Positions 1 to 7,993 of a DNA stretch of 27,046 nt are shown one piece after another. Location of the stretch: positions 1 through 27,046 of the forward strand of contig CAZWZL010000036.1 of assembly GCA_964638515.1 (NCBI GenBank), in the 5' to 3' direction. The first letter of the stretch is position 1; each line of letters opens with the position of its first letter. The translations under genes were made by a program, and so were the position numbers. The notes below the pieces were generated by a model. That model made no database searches. It was not told where the DNA came from and saw only the letters and a program-made list of their open reading frames with translations. The stretch is from CAYPGJ01 sp964638515 (lineage in GTDB: Bacteria; Planctomycetota; Phycisphaerae; Phycisphaerales; UBA1924).

Positions 1-1200
1 TCAGCAGGCGGAGCCGAAGAAGGAGAGGACGATGTTGAGGTCGGTGAAGTTGACGACGCCGTCGTTGTTGAGGTCAGCCGGGAGGGCGAAGCCTGTCTGT
101 CCGAACTGGCCGAGGACGATGTTGAGGTCGAGGAAGTTGACGGCGCGGTCGCCGTTGGCGTCGCCGGGGCAGGGGGACGGGCCGGAGGACGGGCCGATCC
201 AGAGCAGGGCCTCGGTGCGGCGCGCAGTCGGGTCGTAGCCAAGTCCGACGACGTATGTGTTCGCGCCGTCGGAGGAAACGCCGAGTGCGTCGCTGAGTAC
301 GAATCGCGGGGACAGGAAGGAGTGGAGGTCGACCCACGAGTTTCGGTGGCCTCGCCAGAGGCTGGCTCGGGACCCGACGCTCATGCGCACAAAGCCAACC
401 TGCTGTCCGCCGTCCATGTCCTCCACGCTGGATTCCACGGCTCCGGGGGGGTGGAGGTCGACGCGCGAGGCCGCGGACCCGCTCCACATGCAGGCTCGTC
501 GGATGCCGTCGATCCATGCGTGGCCGGCCTGTTGTCCCTGGTCGTTGGTGTTTGCGGTGGAGAAGATTGCTCCTGCGGGGTGGAGGTCGACCCATGATGC
601 GGCGGAGCCGGACCAGAAACCGGCGTGCCACTCGAGGTCGATGTAGGCCCGTCCGGCCTGCTGACCGTTGCTGACCGACAGGGCTTCGGAAGCCAGTGCG
701 CCTGCGGGGTGCAGGTCGACGAAGGAATGCGGCGAGCCGGTCCAGAGGCATGCGCGCACGGCGACGGATGTCGAGAAGGAACCGACCTGTTGTCCTCCGC
801 CGGCTGCGATCGCTTCGGAGGACTGCGCACCGGCGGGATTCAGGTCGGTCCATGTCAATGGCGAGCCGGTCCAGATGGCCGCGTGATATTCGTTGTTGAG
901 GAGGGTCACCGCGCCCACGATCTGTCCGTCATTGATGGCGAGCGCGAGCGAGGACAGGGCGCCGGAGGCCGGGTGGATGTCGACCCATGATGCGGCGGAG
1001 CCGGTCCAGACGCTGGCGTGGGACACACCGTTGATGGTGACGCTTCCGACCTGTCTGCCGTCGCTGACGGCGAACGCGGCCGAGTCGGTTGCGCCGGGGG
1101 GATGGAGGTAGACGACTGTCCACTGCGCGAGTGCGGCGGGGGTTGAGAGTGCCAGCATGAACACGAGAGCGCACGACGGGGCGGCGAGAGGGATGCGCAT
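1..1200 (-). CDS. Secreted HAF-repeat protein with C-terminal dockerin-like domain
   Basis: A 399-residue secreted protein. I start it at the ATG at 1200 because a signal peptide follows (MRIPLAAPS, hydrophobic core, cleavage near ALAQ at 26) and GGAG lies 7 nt upstream; the open frame continues further upstream without either. Residues about 30-330 hold roughly seven repeats of about 45 residues with the pattern A-x-W-T/S-GS-x3-WVDLHPAGA-x2-S-x10-GQQVG, which fits the HAF extracellular repeat family. The repeats are visible in the DNA too (similar stretches near 580 and 970). Residues about 343-398 contain two EF-hand-like loops (CPGDANGDRAVNF and DLNNDGVVNF, each followed by DLNIVL), a dockerin-type tail common in Phycisphaerae. 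The function is unknown; the tail probably serves cell-surface attachment or protein contact. The stop codon lies at the very edge of the window. Confidence 0.9.
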   Translation of the reverse strand: MRIPLAAPSCALVFMLALSTPAALAQWTVVYLHPPGATDSAAFAVSDGRQVGSVTINGVSHASVWTGSAASWVDIHPASGALSSLALAINDGQIVGAVTLLNNEYHAAIWTGSPLTWTDLNPAGAQSSEAIAAGGGQQVGSFSTSVAVRACLWTGSPHSFVDLHPAGALASEALSVSNGQQAGRAYIDLEWHAGFWSGSAASWVDLHPAGAIFSTANTNDQGQQAGHAWIDGIRRACMWSGSAASRVDLHPPGAVESSVEDMDGGQQVGFVRMSVGSRASLWRGHRNSWVDLHSFLSPRFVLSDALGVSSDGANTYVVGLGYDPTARRTEALLWIGPSSGPSPCPGDANGDRAVNFLDLNIVLGQFGQTGFALPADLNNDGVVNFTDLNIVLSFFGSAC

Positions 1201-1336
1201 GCTTTTTCTCCGCGCGGCGCGACGTGACGCGTTGCACACCCGGCGCCCGGCAGGTGTGATGTCTATTCGGCGGGGGGCGCGTGCGGTTCGGGCGGAGTTG
1301 GAGGAATTGATCGGGCGGGGCGGGTCGCGAGCCGCG

Positions 1337-2299
1337 TCAGGGCGCGGCGAGGGGGAAGGATTCGAGTTCCTGTGCGATGCGCATGCCGGCGGCGCGGACC
1401 TGTCGGGCTTCGGGGGAGTTTGGGTTGAGGGCCGGGTTGGTGTGATTGAGATGGATGAAGCGGACCTTGGCGCGTTCGTGCGCGGGGAGGGAGGCGAAGC
1501 GGGCGAGGCTTGTGGAGATGAGCGGGTGCGGGACTTTGGACATGTCGCGGCCGGGGAGTTCGTGCGCAGAGAAGAATGTGCCGTCGAGGTAGGCGACGTC
1601 GGCGGAGGCGATGAGTTCTTCGATGCGTGTTCCGGCGGCGTCGAGATGGTCCCAGGAGTCGATGTCGGGGATGAAGATGGCGGCGCGGTCGGCGGCCTGG
1701 ATGCGGAAGGCGAGGACTTCGGAGTATTCCTGCCGGTGCGGCACGAGGAAGGGCGTGACGGAGAGCGTGTCGGTGAGATGTATGGGGACGTCGGGCGTGA
1801 GGGTGTGGAGGGAGATGTTGTGATAGCGGACGAGCTGGCCCCATGGGGCATGTGATTCGAGGACGTCGCGCATTCGCGGTGCGGCGTAGACGGGGATGGA
1901 GCGGGCGCTCATGGACTCGTGGCCGAGATGGAGGAGGCCGGTGTAGTGGCCCATGTGGGCGTGTGTGAGGAAGATCCCGTTGAGTGGCGCGGCGGGGGTG
2001 AAGGGGGAGGCGCGATGGAGGCGGGTGAGTTGTTCGGGGAGATCCGGGGTGGCGTCGAAGAGCCAGCGCTGATTGGTTTGGGGATCAATGAGGGCGAGAC
2101 AGGAGACGAGGCGGCGGTCGTCGGGGTGATTCCAGCGGGGGTCGTTGACGGCGCCGGCTTGTGGGACGCCGCCGTCCTGGGCGATGCCGAGGACGAGAAG
2201 GAAGGGAGCGGAGGAGGGCGTGGGCGCGCTTGGGTGAGAGGCGCAGGCGGAGAGGGGGAGAAGGACGATCGCGAGGGCGAGGGCGAGCGGCGCGTGCAT
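1337..2299 (-). CDS. Metallo-beta-lactamase-fold lipoprotein, PqqB-like
   Basis: A 320-residue MBL-fold hydrolase. The ATG at 2299 is chosen because GGGAG lies 7 nt upstream and a lipoprotein signal follows at once, with lipobox LSAC (Cys19). The metal motif reads HAHMGH (113-118) where the family usually has HxHxDH, so the usual Asp is Gly. Later motifs are IPDIDSWDH, YLDGTFF and HLNHTNP, which supply further candidate ligands. The pattern LGIAQDGG-x-PQ near the mature N-terminus and GLLHLGHE resemble PqqB and its relatives. No other pqq gene is present, so a role in PQQ synthesis is not supported; a periplasmic or outer-membrane-anchored hydrolase of unknown substrate is the safer reading. 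A TACACT hexamer at 2333-2338 on the minus strand could be its -10 box, although no good -35 goes with it. Confidence 0.85.
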   Translation of the reverse strand: MHAPLALALAIVLLPLSACASHPSAPTPSSAPFLLVLGIAQDGGVPQAGAVNDPRWNHPDDRRLVSCLALIDPQTNQRWLFDATPDLPEQLTRLHRASPFTPAAPLNGIFLTHAHMGHYTGLLHLGHESMSARSIPVYAAPRMRDVLESHAPWGQLVRYHNISLHTLTPDVPIHLTDTLSVTPFLVPHRQEYSEVLAFRIQAADRAAIFIPDIDSWDHLDAAGTRIEELIASADVAYLDGTFFSAHELPGRDMSKVPHPLISTSLARFASLPAHERAKVRFIHLNHTNPALNPNSPEARQVRAAGMRIAQELESFPLAAP

Positions 2300-2378
2300 T
2301 GCATGTCTCCCTATTCGCGAGTGCACGCGCGAAGTGTAGTGGGAGCATGGCGCCTGCTGAGCGGGTGATGCGCGAGCG

Positions 2379-3131
2379 TCAGGACGCGGGAGTTTCGTCG
2401 GCGGGGCGGATGGGGATCTGGACTTCGGCCCACTTGTTCCACCAGAAGAGCGCGGGTCCGTTGTAGTAGAGGGCGCGCCATTCGCCGTCGGGGATCCATT
2501 GGGGGTTCTGGTCGAGCCAGGACTGGAGTTGTTCGCGCGCGGTGTTCACGAGGGACATGGAGTAGTCACCTTTGGCGCCGAGGGCGAGGACGGTGACGGG
2601 GTCGGCGTCGCGGACGGTGATGTTTCCTTCGGCGCCGGTTTGGTTGAGGTCGGGTGTGCGGTAGAGGAAGGCCATGGACCATGCGTCTGGTGTGTTGTCG
2701 GCGTCGAGCTTTTGATAGTTCATTTCGACGGGGGAGGTCATGGCGATGTCATGCTTCTTGATGTGGCGGAAGAGGGGCCAGAAGGCGTCGTTCATGCCGC
2801 GATCGGGGGTTGATGAGCCTTGGACTTCGGCGAGTCGGACGGAGGGGTAGGACTTGATGTCGATGGCGCCGGGGGGAGTGGGCGCGGGGTAGCCATCGGG
2901 GAGGGGCGTGTCGATGGAGGAGGGTCCGAAGCGGAAGCCCTTGGAGGTTGTGGTGATGGAGGCGTTGAGGTCGCCGCCGACGCGGACGGTTTGGCCGAGC
3001 GGGGGTGAGGCGGAGGGGATGGTAGGAGGCGGCATGTTCGAGGCGTCGCCGGCGGCTGGATTGTCGGCGGCGCAGGCGAGCATCGCGATTGTGGACAGCA
3101 TTGCGGGAAGTGCGGCTCTTGCGATGGACAT
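2379..3131 (-). CDS. SOUL-family heme-binding-like lipoprotein
   Basis: A 250-residue protein. AGGAG lies 5 nt before the ATG at 3131. The N-terminus is a lipoprotein signal ending AMLAC (Cys20), followed by a Pro/Ala/Ser-rich linker to about residue 50. From about 90 onwards the pattern is that of the SOUL heme-binding family: YPSVRLAEV, then FWPLFRHIKKHDIAMTSPVE, a central strand-rich part, and a C-terminal WIPDGEWRALYYNGP and WNKWAEVQIPI. SOUL proteins in animals and plants bind heme or tetrapyrroles; the role of bacterial lipoprotein members is not established. It lies 79 bp upstream of the MBL-fold lipoprotein on the same strand, so the two may share transcripts, although a separate -10 for the second gene is possible. 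Confidence 0.85.
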   Translation of the reverse strand: MSIARAALPAMLSTIAMLACAADNPAAGDASNMPPPTIPSASPPLGQTVRVGGDLNASITTTSKGFRFGPSSIDTPLPDGYPAPTPPGAIDIKSYPSVRLAEVQGSSTPDRGMNDAFWPLFRHIKKHDIAMTSPVEMNYQKLDADNTPDAWSMAFLYRTPDLNQTGAEGNITVRDADPVTVLALGAKGDYSMSLVNTAREQLQSWLDQNPQWIPDGEWRALYYNGPALFWWNKWAEVQIPIRPADETPAS

Positions 3132-3198
3132 GCGTGCTCCTGCGGGTTGGGGGTCGCGTGAGCATTCGTGGGGATAGCGGATTGGATTCAGGGAAAAG

Positions 3199-3285
3199 CG
3201 GTGGGGGCGGGATTCGAACCCGCGAGACCCTGACGGGTCTGCCGGTTTTCAAGACCGGCGCCATCAGCCGCTCGGCCACCCCACC
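3199..3285 (-). tRNA. tRNA-Ser (anticodon TGA)
   Basis: On the minus strand the 7-bp acceptor stem GGTGGGG/CCCCACC closes with discriminator G at 3199. The T arm is GCGGG-TTCGAAT-CCCGC. The anticodon stem CCGGT/ACCGG carries loop CTTGAAA, giving anticodon TGA. A long variable arm (GACCCGTCAGGGTC region) is the hallmark of a class II serine tRNA. The 3' CCA is not encoded; a short T run follows. Confidence 0.95.
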
Positions 3286-3339
3286 GGGGGTTTTTCGGGA
3301 TGTCGGGGATTGGTGAGGGAGGGTAGAGGAAGGGGGCTG

Positions 3340-3365
3340 AGTGTACGCGTTGGAGGGTGTGGCAA
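3340..3365 (-). promoter_or_regulatory. Possible promoter of tRNA-Ser
   Basis: On the minus strand TTGCCA (3360-3365) and TACACT (3340-3345) lie about 54 nt upstream of the tRNA. The spacer is only 14 nt, shorter than usual, so the -35 assignment is uncertain; the TACACT hexamer is the stronger half. Confidence 0.35.
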
Positions 3366-3493
3366 CCGATGCTGGGGCTGAGTGGTTTATGGTGGGCTCG
3401 GGGAGAGGGGTGCAATCGGGGGGCGTTCGGGGCGTTGTTCGGGCGCGGAGAGGTTGCGGTCGCGGTCGGGGCTTCAGGGATGAGGAGTGCGGC

Positions 3494-4111
3494 ATGGATC
3501 GGCTTGCGGCGGGACGGCTGGGGATTGGACGGAGGGCGCGCGGGTTCTCGTTGATCGAGTTGCTCGTGTCGCTGTTCATCATTTCGTTGCTGATGGGGAT
3601 CATTCTGGCGGTGCTGCCGCAGGCGCGCGACGCGGCGAAGCGGTCGGCGTGCGCCGGTGCGTTGCACGGGATCGGTCAGGGGATGCGTCTGTACATGAAC
3701 GAGAATCAGGACGCGTTTCCGAAGGCGCGGTACATGCCGCCGCCCTGGCTGAGCGGGGACGAGGACCCCCCGCTGCCGCAGGCGCTGGACCCGCACATCG
3801 AGCCGGGGATCGGGGCGTACAAGTGCCCGGGGGACAGTGTGGTGTCGGAGCGGACGTACGTGGACGCGAACGGGATCGAGCAGGAGTGCGGGGTGAGCTA
3901 CACGTACGTGGTGGCGCTGTCGGGGGCGCCGTACGAGCAGACGTTCTATTACCGGTTTCTGAAGCTGACACCGATGGACACGCCGGTGGCGTATGACTTT
4001 GACGGCGGGACGTTCGAGACGCAGGACGGTCAGCAGGTGTCGGTGGACTTTTTCCATTCGACGCGGAACGTGCTGTTCGTGGATGGTCACGTGGGCAAGT
4101 ACGGGGAGTGA
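3494..4111 (+). CDS. Type IV pilin-like protein with H-x9-DG C-terminus
   Basis: A 205-residue prepilin-like protein. The ATG at 3494 is preceded by GAGGAG at 6 nt, which decides the start; longer frames upstream have no such site. The N-terminus is a class III signal: a basic leader, then RARG-FSLIELLVSLFII, with cleavage expected after Gly17, Phe at +1 and Glu at +5, followed by a hydrophobic helix of about 20 residues. The C-terminus reads HSTRNVLFVDGHVGKYGE, the H-x9-DG type end found in many planctomycete pseudopilins. It is probably a minor pilin or pseudopilin processed by a prepilin peptidase; its partners are not in this window. A one-TM Gly-rich protein follows after 34 bp and is probably cotranscribed. 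Confidence 0.9.
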   Translation: MDRLAAGRLGIGRRARGFSLIELLVSLFIISLLMGIILAVLPQARDAAKRSACAGALHGIGQGMRLYMNENQDAFPKARYMPPPWLSGDEDPPLPQALDPHIEPGIGAYKCPGDSVVSERTYVDANGIEQECGVSYTYVVALSGAPYEQTFYYRFLKLTPMDTPVAYDFDGGTFETQDGQQVSVDFFHSTRNVLFVDGHVGKYGE

Positions 4112-4145
4112 GTTCGGGCTTGAGGCTCTTTGAGGAGACTTGGTG

Positions 4146-4856
4146 ATGGAACGCAAGGTGTACGACCTGGATGCGATGGCGAATGAGGGGCGTCGGACGA
4201 TTGACGCATCGTGGTCGCCTCGGAAGAAGAAGATCATCGGCGGTGCTTGTGTGGCAGGCGCGGTGCTTGTGGTGGGAGGCGGCGCGTGGGCGATGGCGGC
4301 GACGGCGCCGCCGCGGCTGCCTCGCACGGCGCAGGAGGCCGTGACGGTGATGGCGAGCGGGAAGTTCAAGGGGATGACGGCGGAGCGGAAGGCGCAGTAC
4401 ACGACGGAGGCGGGTCGGCTGTTTCGCGAGATGAGCGAAGAGGATCGGCGCGCGATGTTCCGCGATGAGAAGACGCGCGAGGCGATGCGGGCGATGATGG
4501 AGGAGCGGATGACGGACGCGGCGAAGAAGTTCGCGCGTGGCGAGAGCATGGAGGGGATCTGGGGTCAGCGGCCGACGGGGCCGAGGCCCGAGGGGAGGCC
4601 CGAGCGTCCGGAGGGAGAAAGGCCGCAGCTGACGGAGGAGGAGCGTGCGGAGCGGATGCAGCAGGCGCGTGATCGGATGACGCAGGCGATGAAGGATCAG
4701 GTGATGACGGGGAACGCGCAGAACGGGAGCCTGACGGGGGAGATGTTCAAGCGGATGGGGGCGGGCGGGGGGCGTGGTGGGATGTTCGGCGGGCGCGGGG
4801 GAGGCGGTGGTGGAGGGCGTGGGGGTGGCGGCGGCGGCGGTGGTCGGGGTGGATAA
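4146..4856 (+). CDS. One-TM protein with Met/Arg/Glu-rich helix and Gly-rich tail
   Basis: A 236-residue protein I do not recognise. Start codons TTG, GTG and ATG follow one another at 4140, 4143 and 4146; ATG at 4146 lies 8 nt after GAGGAG and is preferred. A basic stretch (SPRKKK) leads into one hydrophobic segment at about residues 30-52, so the rest is probably outside the cytoplasmic membrane. The middle (about 65-195) is charged, rich in Met, Glu and Arg and probably helical. Pro-rich GPRPEGRPERPEG lies between two helical parts. The last 40 residues are nearly all Gly and Arg. It lies 34 bp behind the pilin-like gene and ends at a strong terminator, so the two probably form an operon. 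A role with the pilin is inference only. Confidence 0.75.
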   Translation: MERKVYDLDAMANEGRRTIDASWSPRKKKIIGGACVAGAVLVVGGGAWAMAATAPPRLPRTAQEAVTVMASGKFKGMTAERKAQYTTEAGRLFREMSEEDRRAMFRDEKTREAMRAMMEERMTDAAKKFARGESMEGIWGQRPTGPRPEGRPERPEGERPQLTEEERAERMQQARDRMTQAMKDQVMTGNAQNGSLTGEMFKRMGAGGGRGGMFGGRGGGGGGGRGGGGGGGGRGG

Positions 4857-4883
4857 CGCTCGTCACGAGAGGCTTTGAGAGGG

Positions 4884-4907
4884 CGCCGGCGGAAACGTCG
4901 GCGTTTT
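4884..4907 (+). terminator. Rho-independent terminator
   Basis: An 8-bp stem CGCCGGCG/CGTCGGCG with a GAAA loop is followed by TTTT. It closes the pilin-like / Gly-rich operon. Confidence 0.85.
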
Positions 4908-5011
4908 CTCTTGATGGGGGGTGCGGGTGGTGGTAGGTTCGGGGTTGGGTTCCAGGCTTCGTGGAGGTCTGGGATGAGAATCGGGTGGATTCGAGTTGGG
5001 AGGGAAGCGCG

Positions 5012-5683
5012 ATGCGTTTTGGATTGATCGCGGGCGCGGTGGGTGCGGTGTGTTCGTGCGCGGTGGTTGCGGGCCCGAACTGGATCGAGCCGGGTGGCGG
5101 CGCGGGCTCGACGATCGGCACGGCGGACGAGCCGTCGGGGAGCGGGCTGCTGCAGACGATCGCGGGGAGGCTGCGGGGCCCGGTGGACGGGCAGGGCGCG
5201 TCAGATTTCGAGGATCTGTACCGGATCTACATCTCGGCGCCGGCGCTGTTTTCGGCGCGCACGTTCGGCGCGGGGAGCGCGACGTTCAACACGCAGCTGT
5301 GGCTGTTTGATGAGACGGGGCACGCGTTGCTGGGCAATGACGACGCGGAGCCGGGGATCGAGGGCTCGCAGCTGCTGCGGATGTCGAATGACGGTACGGG
5401 GGTGGTGATCAACAACCCGGGGGTCTATTACCTGGGGATCAGCGGGTTTGGGAATGAGCCGTTGAGCGCGGGTGGGCCGATGTTCCAGTTCGCGATACCG
5501 AACGAGGTTTCGGGACCGGATGGGCCGGGGGGATTGGCGCCGCTGTCGAACTGGTCGGGGAACGGGGCGTTCGGGGACTACGTGATCTTCCTCGAGGGAG
5601 TGGTGTTCGTGCCGAGCGTCGGGAGCGTGGGTGTGCTGGCGGGGTTCATGGGGCTGGCGGGCGTTCGGCGTCGGCGGGGCTGA
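5012..5683 (+). CDS. Exported protein with VPxxG-TM-RRRR sorting tail
   Basis: A 223-residue exported protein of unknown function. The ATG at 5012 follows GGGAGGG and opens a signal peptide (MRFGLIAGAVGAV, cleavage near VVAG). The body contains DFEDLYRIYIS, a strand-rich stretch with NTQLWLFDETG, and NPGVYYLGISG, which resembles pre-peptidase C-like beta-sandwich domains; that assignment is from memory of the pattern and tentative. The C-terminus is a PEP-CTERM-like signal: VPSVGSVG, about 15 hydrophobic residues, then RRRRG. Such tails are normally recognised by an exosortase, which is not encoded here. The 3' end overlaps the convergent kinase gene by 38 bp, and no terminator was seen. Confidence 0.85.
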   Translation: MRFGLIAGAVGAVCSCAVVAGPNWIEPGGGAGSTIGTADEPSGSGLLQTIAGRLRGPVDGQGASDFEDLYRIYISAPALFSARTFGAGSATFNTQLWLFDETGHALLGNDDAEPGIEGSQLLRMSNDGTGVVINNPGVYYLGISGFGNEPLSAGGPMFQFAIPNEVSGPDGPGGLAPLSNWSGNGAFGDYVIFLEGVVFVPSVGSVGVLAGFMGLAGVRRRRG

Positions 5684-7943
5684 GGAGGTTTCGTCGGCGC
5701 GCGGCCTGGATGGTGAGTGGGTGTTCGGGGCCTCGGGAGTTGAGGAGTGTGTGGTATGCGCGCCGGAGGAGCGTTGCGGCTTGTTCGTTGTGGTGTTGGA
5801 GGAGGAGGCAGTGGCCCAGGAGTGACTCGGCCTGCGCGATCTGCCAGTCGAGGGGCGCGGGGATTGCGGAGCGGATGCTGAGGGCGTCGCGGATGAGGGG
5901 CTCGGCTTCGTCGGGGCGGGCGAGCGAGAGGAGCGCATCGGCGAGAAGGAGTTGGGCGTCGGCGCGGGCGGGGTGGGTGGCGGCCTGGTGTTGCGCGCGG
6001 ATGGCGATGGCTTCTCGCGCGAGCGGCTCGGCGCGTTTGGGCTGATTCTGGCGGAGGTAGAGGGCGGCGAGGGCTTCGAGTGAGGTGGCGACGCGGGGCT
6101 GGTTGTCGCCGACGCGCTTCTTGAGGAGGGTGATGGATTCGAGGAGGAGGGGCTCGGCTTCTTCGTAGCGGTAGAGATCGGTGAGCGTGGAGGCGAGTTG
6201 CTGGAGGGCGACGGCCAGGCCGAAGGCGTTTTCGCCTGGGACGGCGCGAAGGCTTTCGATGGCGGCTCGGAAGAGCGCCTCGGCGTCGTCGAGTTGGGCG
6301 CGCTCGCGGAGGAGCGAGCCGAGGGCGTTCTGTGACATGGCGAGATCGGGGAGGACGGACTTGTCGGAGGCGGCGAGCGCCTGTCGGATGTTGATGGCTT
6401 CTCGGTGGAGCGCTTCGGCGGCTTGTTCGTCGGCGAGTTTTTGTTTGGTGGAGGCGAGGTGCTGGAGGGAGAAGGCGAGGCCGCGTTGATCTGCGGAAGC
6501 GCGTCGGAGGTTGACGGCGAGTTGGTAGTGCTTGTCGGCGGCGGCGTAGTCGGCGGAGAAATAGAGGGCGCGGGCGAGGTTGTGATGTGCTTCTGCGATG
6601 AGGGGATCGGAGGGGGGGAGTGACTCGTCGCGCAGATCGAGTGCGCGTTGGAGGAGCTGGCGTGCGCGGGGGGCCTGTCCGTAGTTGAGGTAGGCGACGC
6701 CGAGTCGCGTGCGGTAGTCGGCTTCGCGTTGGGGGGGGAGCTGCTTGTTGTTGACGCGGGCGAGCATGGCGTCGATGTATTCGATGGGCATGCCTGCCGC
6801 GGTGGTGGTTTCGGGGTCGAGCAGGGCGAGCGACTGATCGAGCACGTCGTCGAGTGTGCTCTCCTCGCGTTTGGCCTGGCCGGCTTCGCGCTGTGCGCTG
6901 TTGGCGAGGAATCGTTGTGTGACGGCGACGGCGCCGATGGTGGAGAGGGCGAGGAGGGCGACGCCGATAACGGCGGCGAGTCGTTGGTTTCGTTGTGTCC
7001 AGCGGACGGCGCGGCCGAGGGGGCCGACGCGGCGCGCGAGGACGGGGTGGTGATTGAGGAGGCGTCGGAGGTCGTCGGCGAATTCGGAGGCGGTGGCGTA
7101 TCTGCGGTCGGGGTCTTTGTCGAGGCCCTTGAGGAGCACGGCGTCGAGGTCTCGTGAGAGGCCGGCGCGGAGCGTGGATGGGGCGGGGGGATCGACGGTT
7201 TGGATCCGATGGAGGACTTCGAGGAGCGCGCCGTTGATGGGGCAGGGGAGTCGGCCGGTGAGGAGTTCGTAGGCGATGGCGGCGAGCGCGTAGACGTCGG
7301 TGCGGACGGAGACGTCGTCGATGTCGCCTCGGGCTTGCTCGGGGGCCATGTAGGCGAGGGTGCCGATGAGTTGGCCGGGGAGGGAGAGGGAGTGGTGAGC
7401 GGCGCTCTCGGGGAGGTCCGGGGTGAAGGAGGTGGCGAGGCCGAAGTCGAGGAGGTGCGGGGCGTTGTTGTTGTCGAGGAGGATGTTGTCGGGCTTGAGG
7501 TCTCTGTGGAGGACGCCGCGTTGGTGCGCGTAGTTGACGGCGTCGGAGACGGCGGCGAGGAGCGCCAGGGCGCGTTGCGGGTCGGCGTCGCCGGGGTTGA
7601 GGACGTGGTCGAGGGGTTGTCCGTCGACGAGGTCCATGACGTAGTAGTGGTTGCGGTTGTGGATGCCGGAGTCGATGACGGGGACGATGGAGGGGTGTTG
7701 GAGTCGGGCGACGAGTTCGACTTCTCGTTCGAAGCGGCGGCGCGCGGAGTCGGAGGCCGCGGTGGAATCGAGCATGAGCTTGAGGGCGACGCGTCGTCCG
7801 GTGGCCTGTTGGAAGGCTTCGTAGACGGCGCCCATTCCGCCACGTGCGATGAGGGCGATGGCGTCGTAGCCGGGGATTTCGGGGAGTGGCGCGTGGTCCG
7901 CGTCTTGGCCGAGGTCGCCCGGGATGTTGGGGTTGTTGGTCAT
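5646..7943 (-). CDS. Ser/Thr protein kinase (PknB type) with TM segment and TPR repeats
   Basis: A 765-residue protein. Residues about 25-290 form a Hanks-type kinase with all key motifs: glycine loop RGGMGAVYEA (34-43), catalytic-lysine strand VALKL (K55), HRDLKPDN (146-153), DFGLA (166-170) and APEQ (200-203). A single hydrophobic segment lies at about 321-341, and the remaining 420 residues are TPR-like helical repeats, which would lie outside the membrane. The usual pattern for such proteins is extracytoplasmic sensing or partner binding coupled to cytoplasmic phosphorylation. It is divergent from an ECF sigma gene with only 50 bp between the starts. In planctomycetes ECF sigma factors are often encoded beside Ser/Thr kinases, so this kinase may control that sigma factor; this is inference. 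No clear Shine-Dalgarno precedes the ATG at 7943. Confidence 0.92.
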   Translation of the reverse strand: MTNNPNIPGDLGQDADHAPLPEIPGYDAIALIARGGMGAVYEAFQQATGRRVALKLMLDSTAASDSARRRFEREVELVARLQHPSIVPVIDSGIHNRNHYYVMDLVDGQPLDHVLNPGDADPQRALALLAAVSDAVNYAHQRGVLHRDLKPDNILLDNNNAPHLLDFGLATSFTPDLPESAAHHSLSLPGQLIGTLAYMAPEQARGDIDDVSVRTDVYALAAIAYELLTGRLPCPINGALLEVLHRIQTVDPPAPSTLRAGLSRDLDAVLLKGLDKDPDRRYATASEFADDLRRLLNHHPVLARRVGPLGRAVRWTQRNQRLAAVIGVALLALSTIGAVAVTQRFLANSAQREAGQAKREESTLDDVLDQSLALLDPETTTAAGMPIEYIDAMLARVNNKQLPPQREADYRTRLGVAYLNYGQAPRARQLLQRALDLRDESLPPSDPLIAEAHHNLARALYFSADYAAADKHYQLAVNLRRASADQRGLAFSLQHLASTKQKLADEQAAEALHREAINIRQALAASDKSVLPDLAMSQNALGSLLRERAQLDDAEALFRAAIESLRAVPGENAFGLAVALQQLASTLTDLYRYEEAEPLLLESITLLKKRVGDNQPRVATSLEALAALYLRQNQPKRAEPLAREAIAIRAQHQAATHPARADAQLLLADALLSLARPDEAEPLIRDALSIRSAIPAPLDWQIAQAESLLGHCLLLQHHNEQAATLLRRAYHTLLNSRGPEHPLTIQAARRRNLLSPADAERPPAP

Positions 7944-7981
7944 GGCGCGAATGGGGGCGCCGGAATGGGCTGGAGGTTGTT

Positions 7982-7993
7982 TACACTAGTCGC
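7982..7993 (+). promoter_or_regulatory. -10 box for a likely leaderless sigma-factor mRNA
   Basis: TACACT at 7982-7987 is followed by 6 nt and then the GTG at 7994. With the usual -10 to start-site distance, transcription would begin at or near the start codon. No convincing -35 hexamer is seen. Confidence 0.4.

Noticed and set aside
1219..1246. GCGCCGG upstream of the HAF-repeat gene as another copy of the bipartite element
   Set aside because: After 16 nt the right half reads GTCGC instead of CGCTG, and the distance to the start codon is much shorter than in the seven copies.
5201..7843. A long minus-strand open frame overlapping the kinase in another frame
   Set aside because: Its translation is Ser/Pro/Thr-rich without any family pattern, whereas the kinase frame has every catalytic motif. 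High GC makes long spurious frames common.
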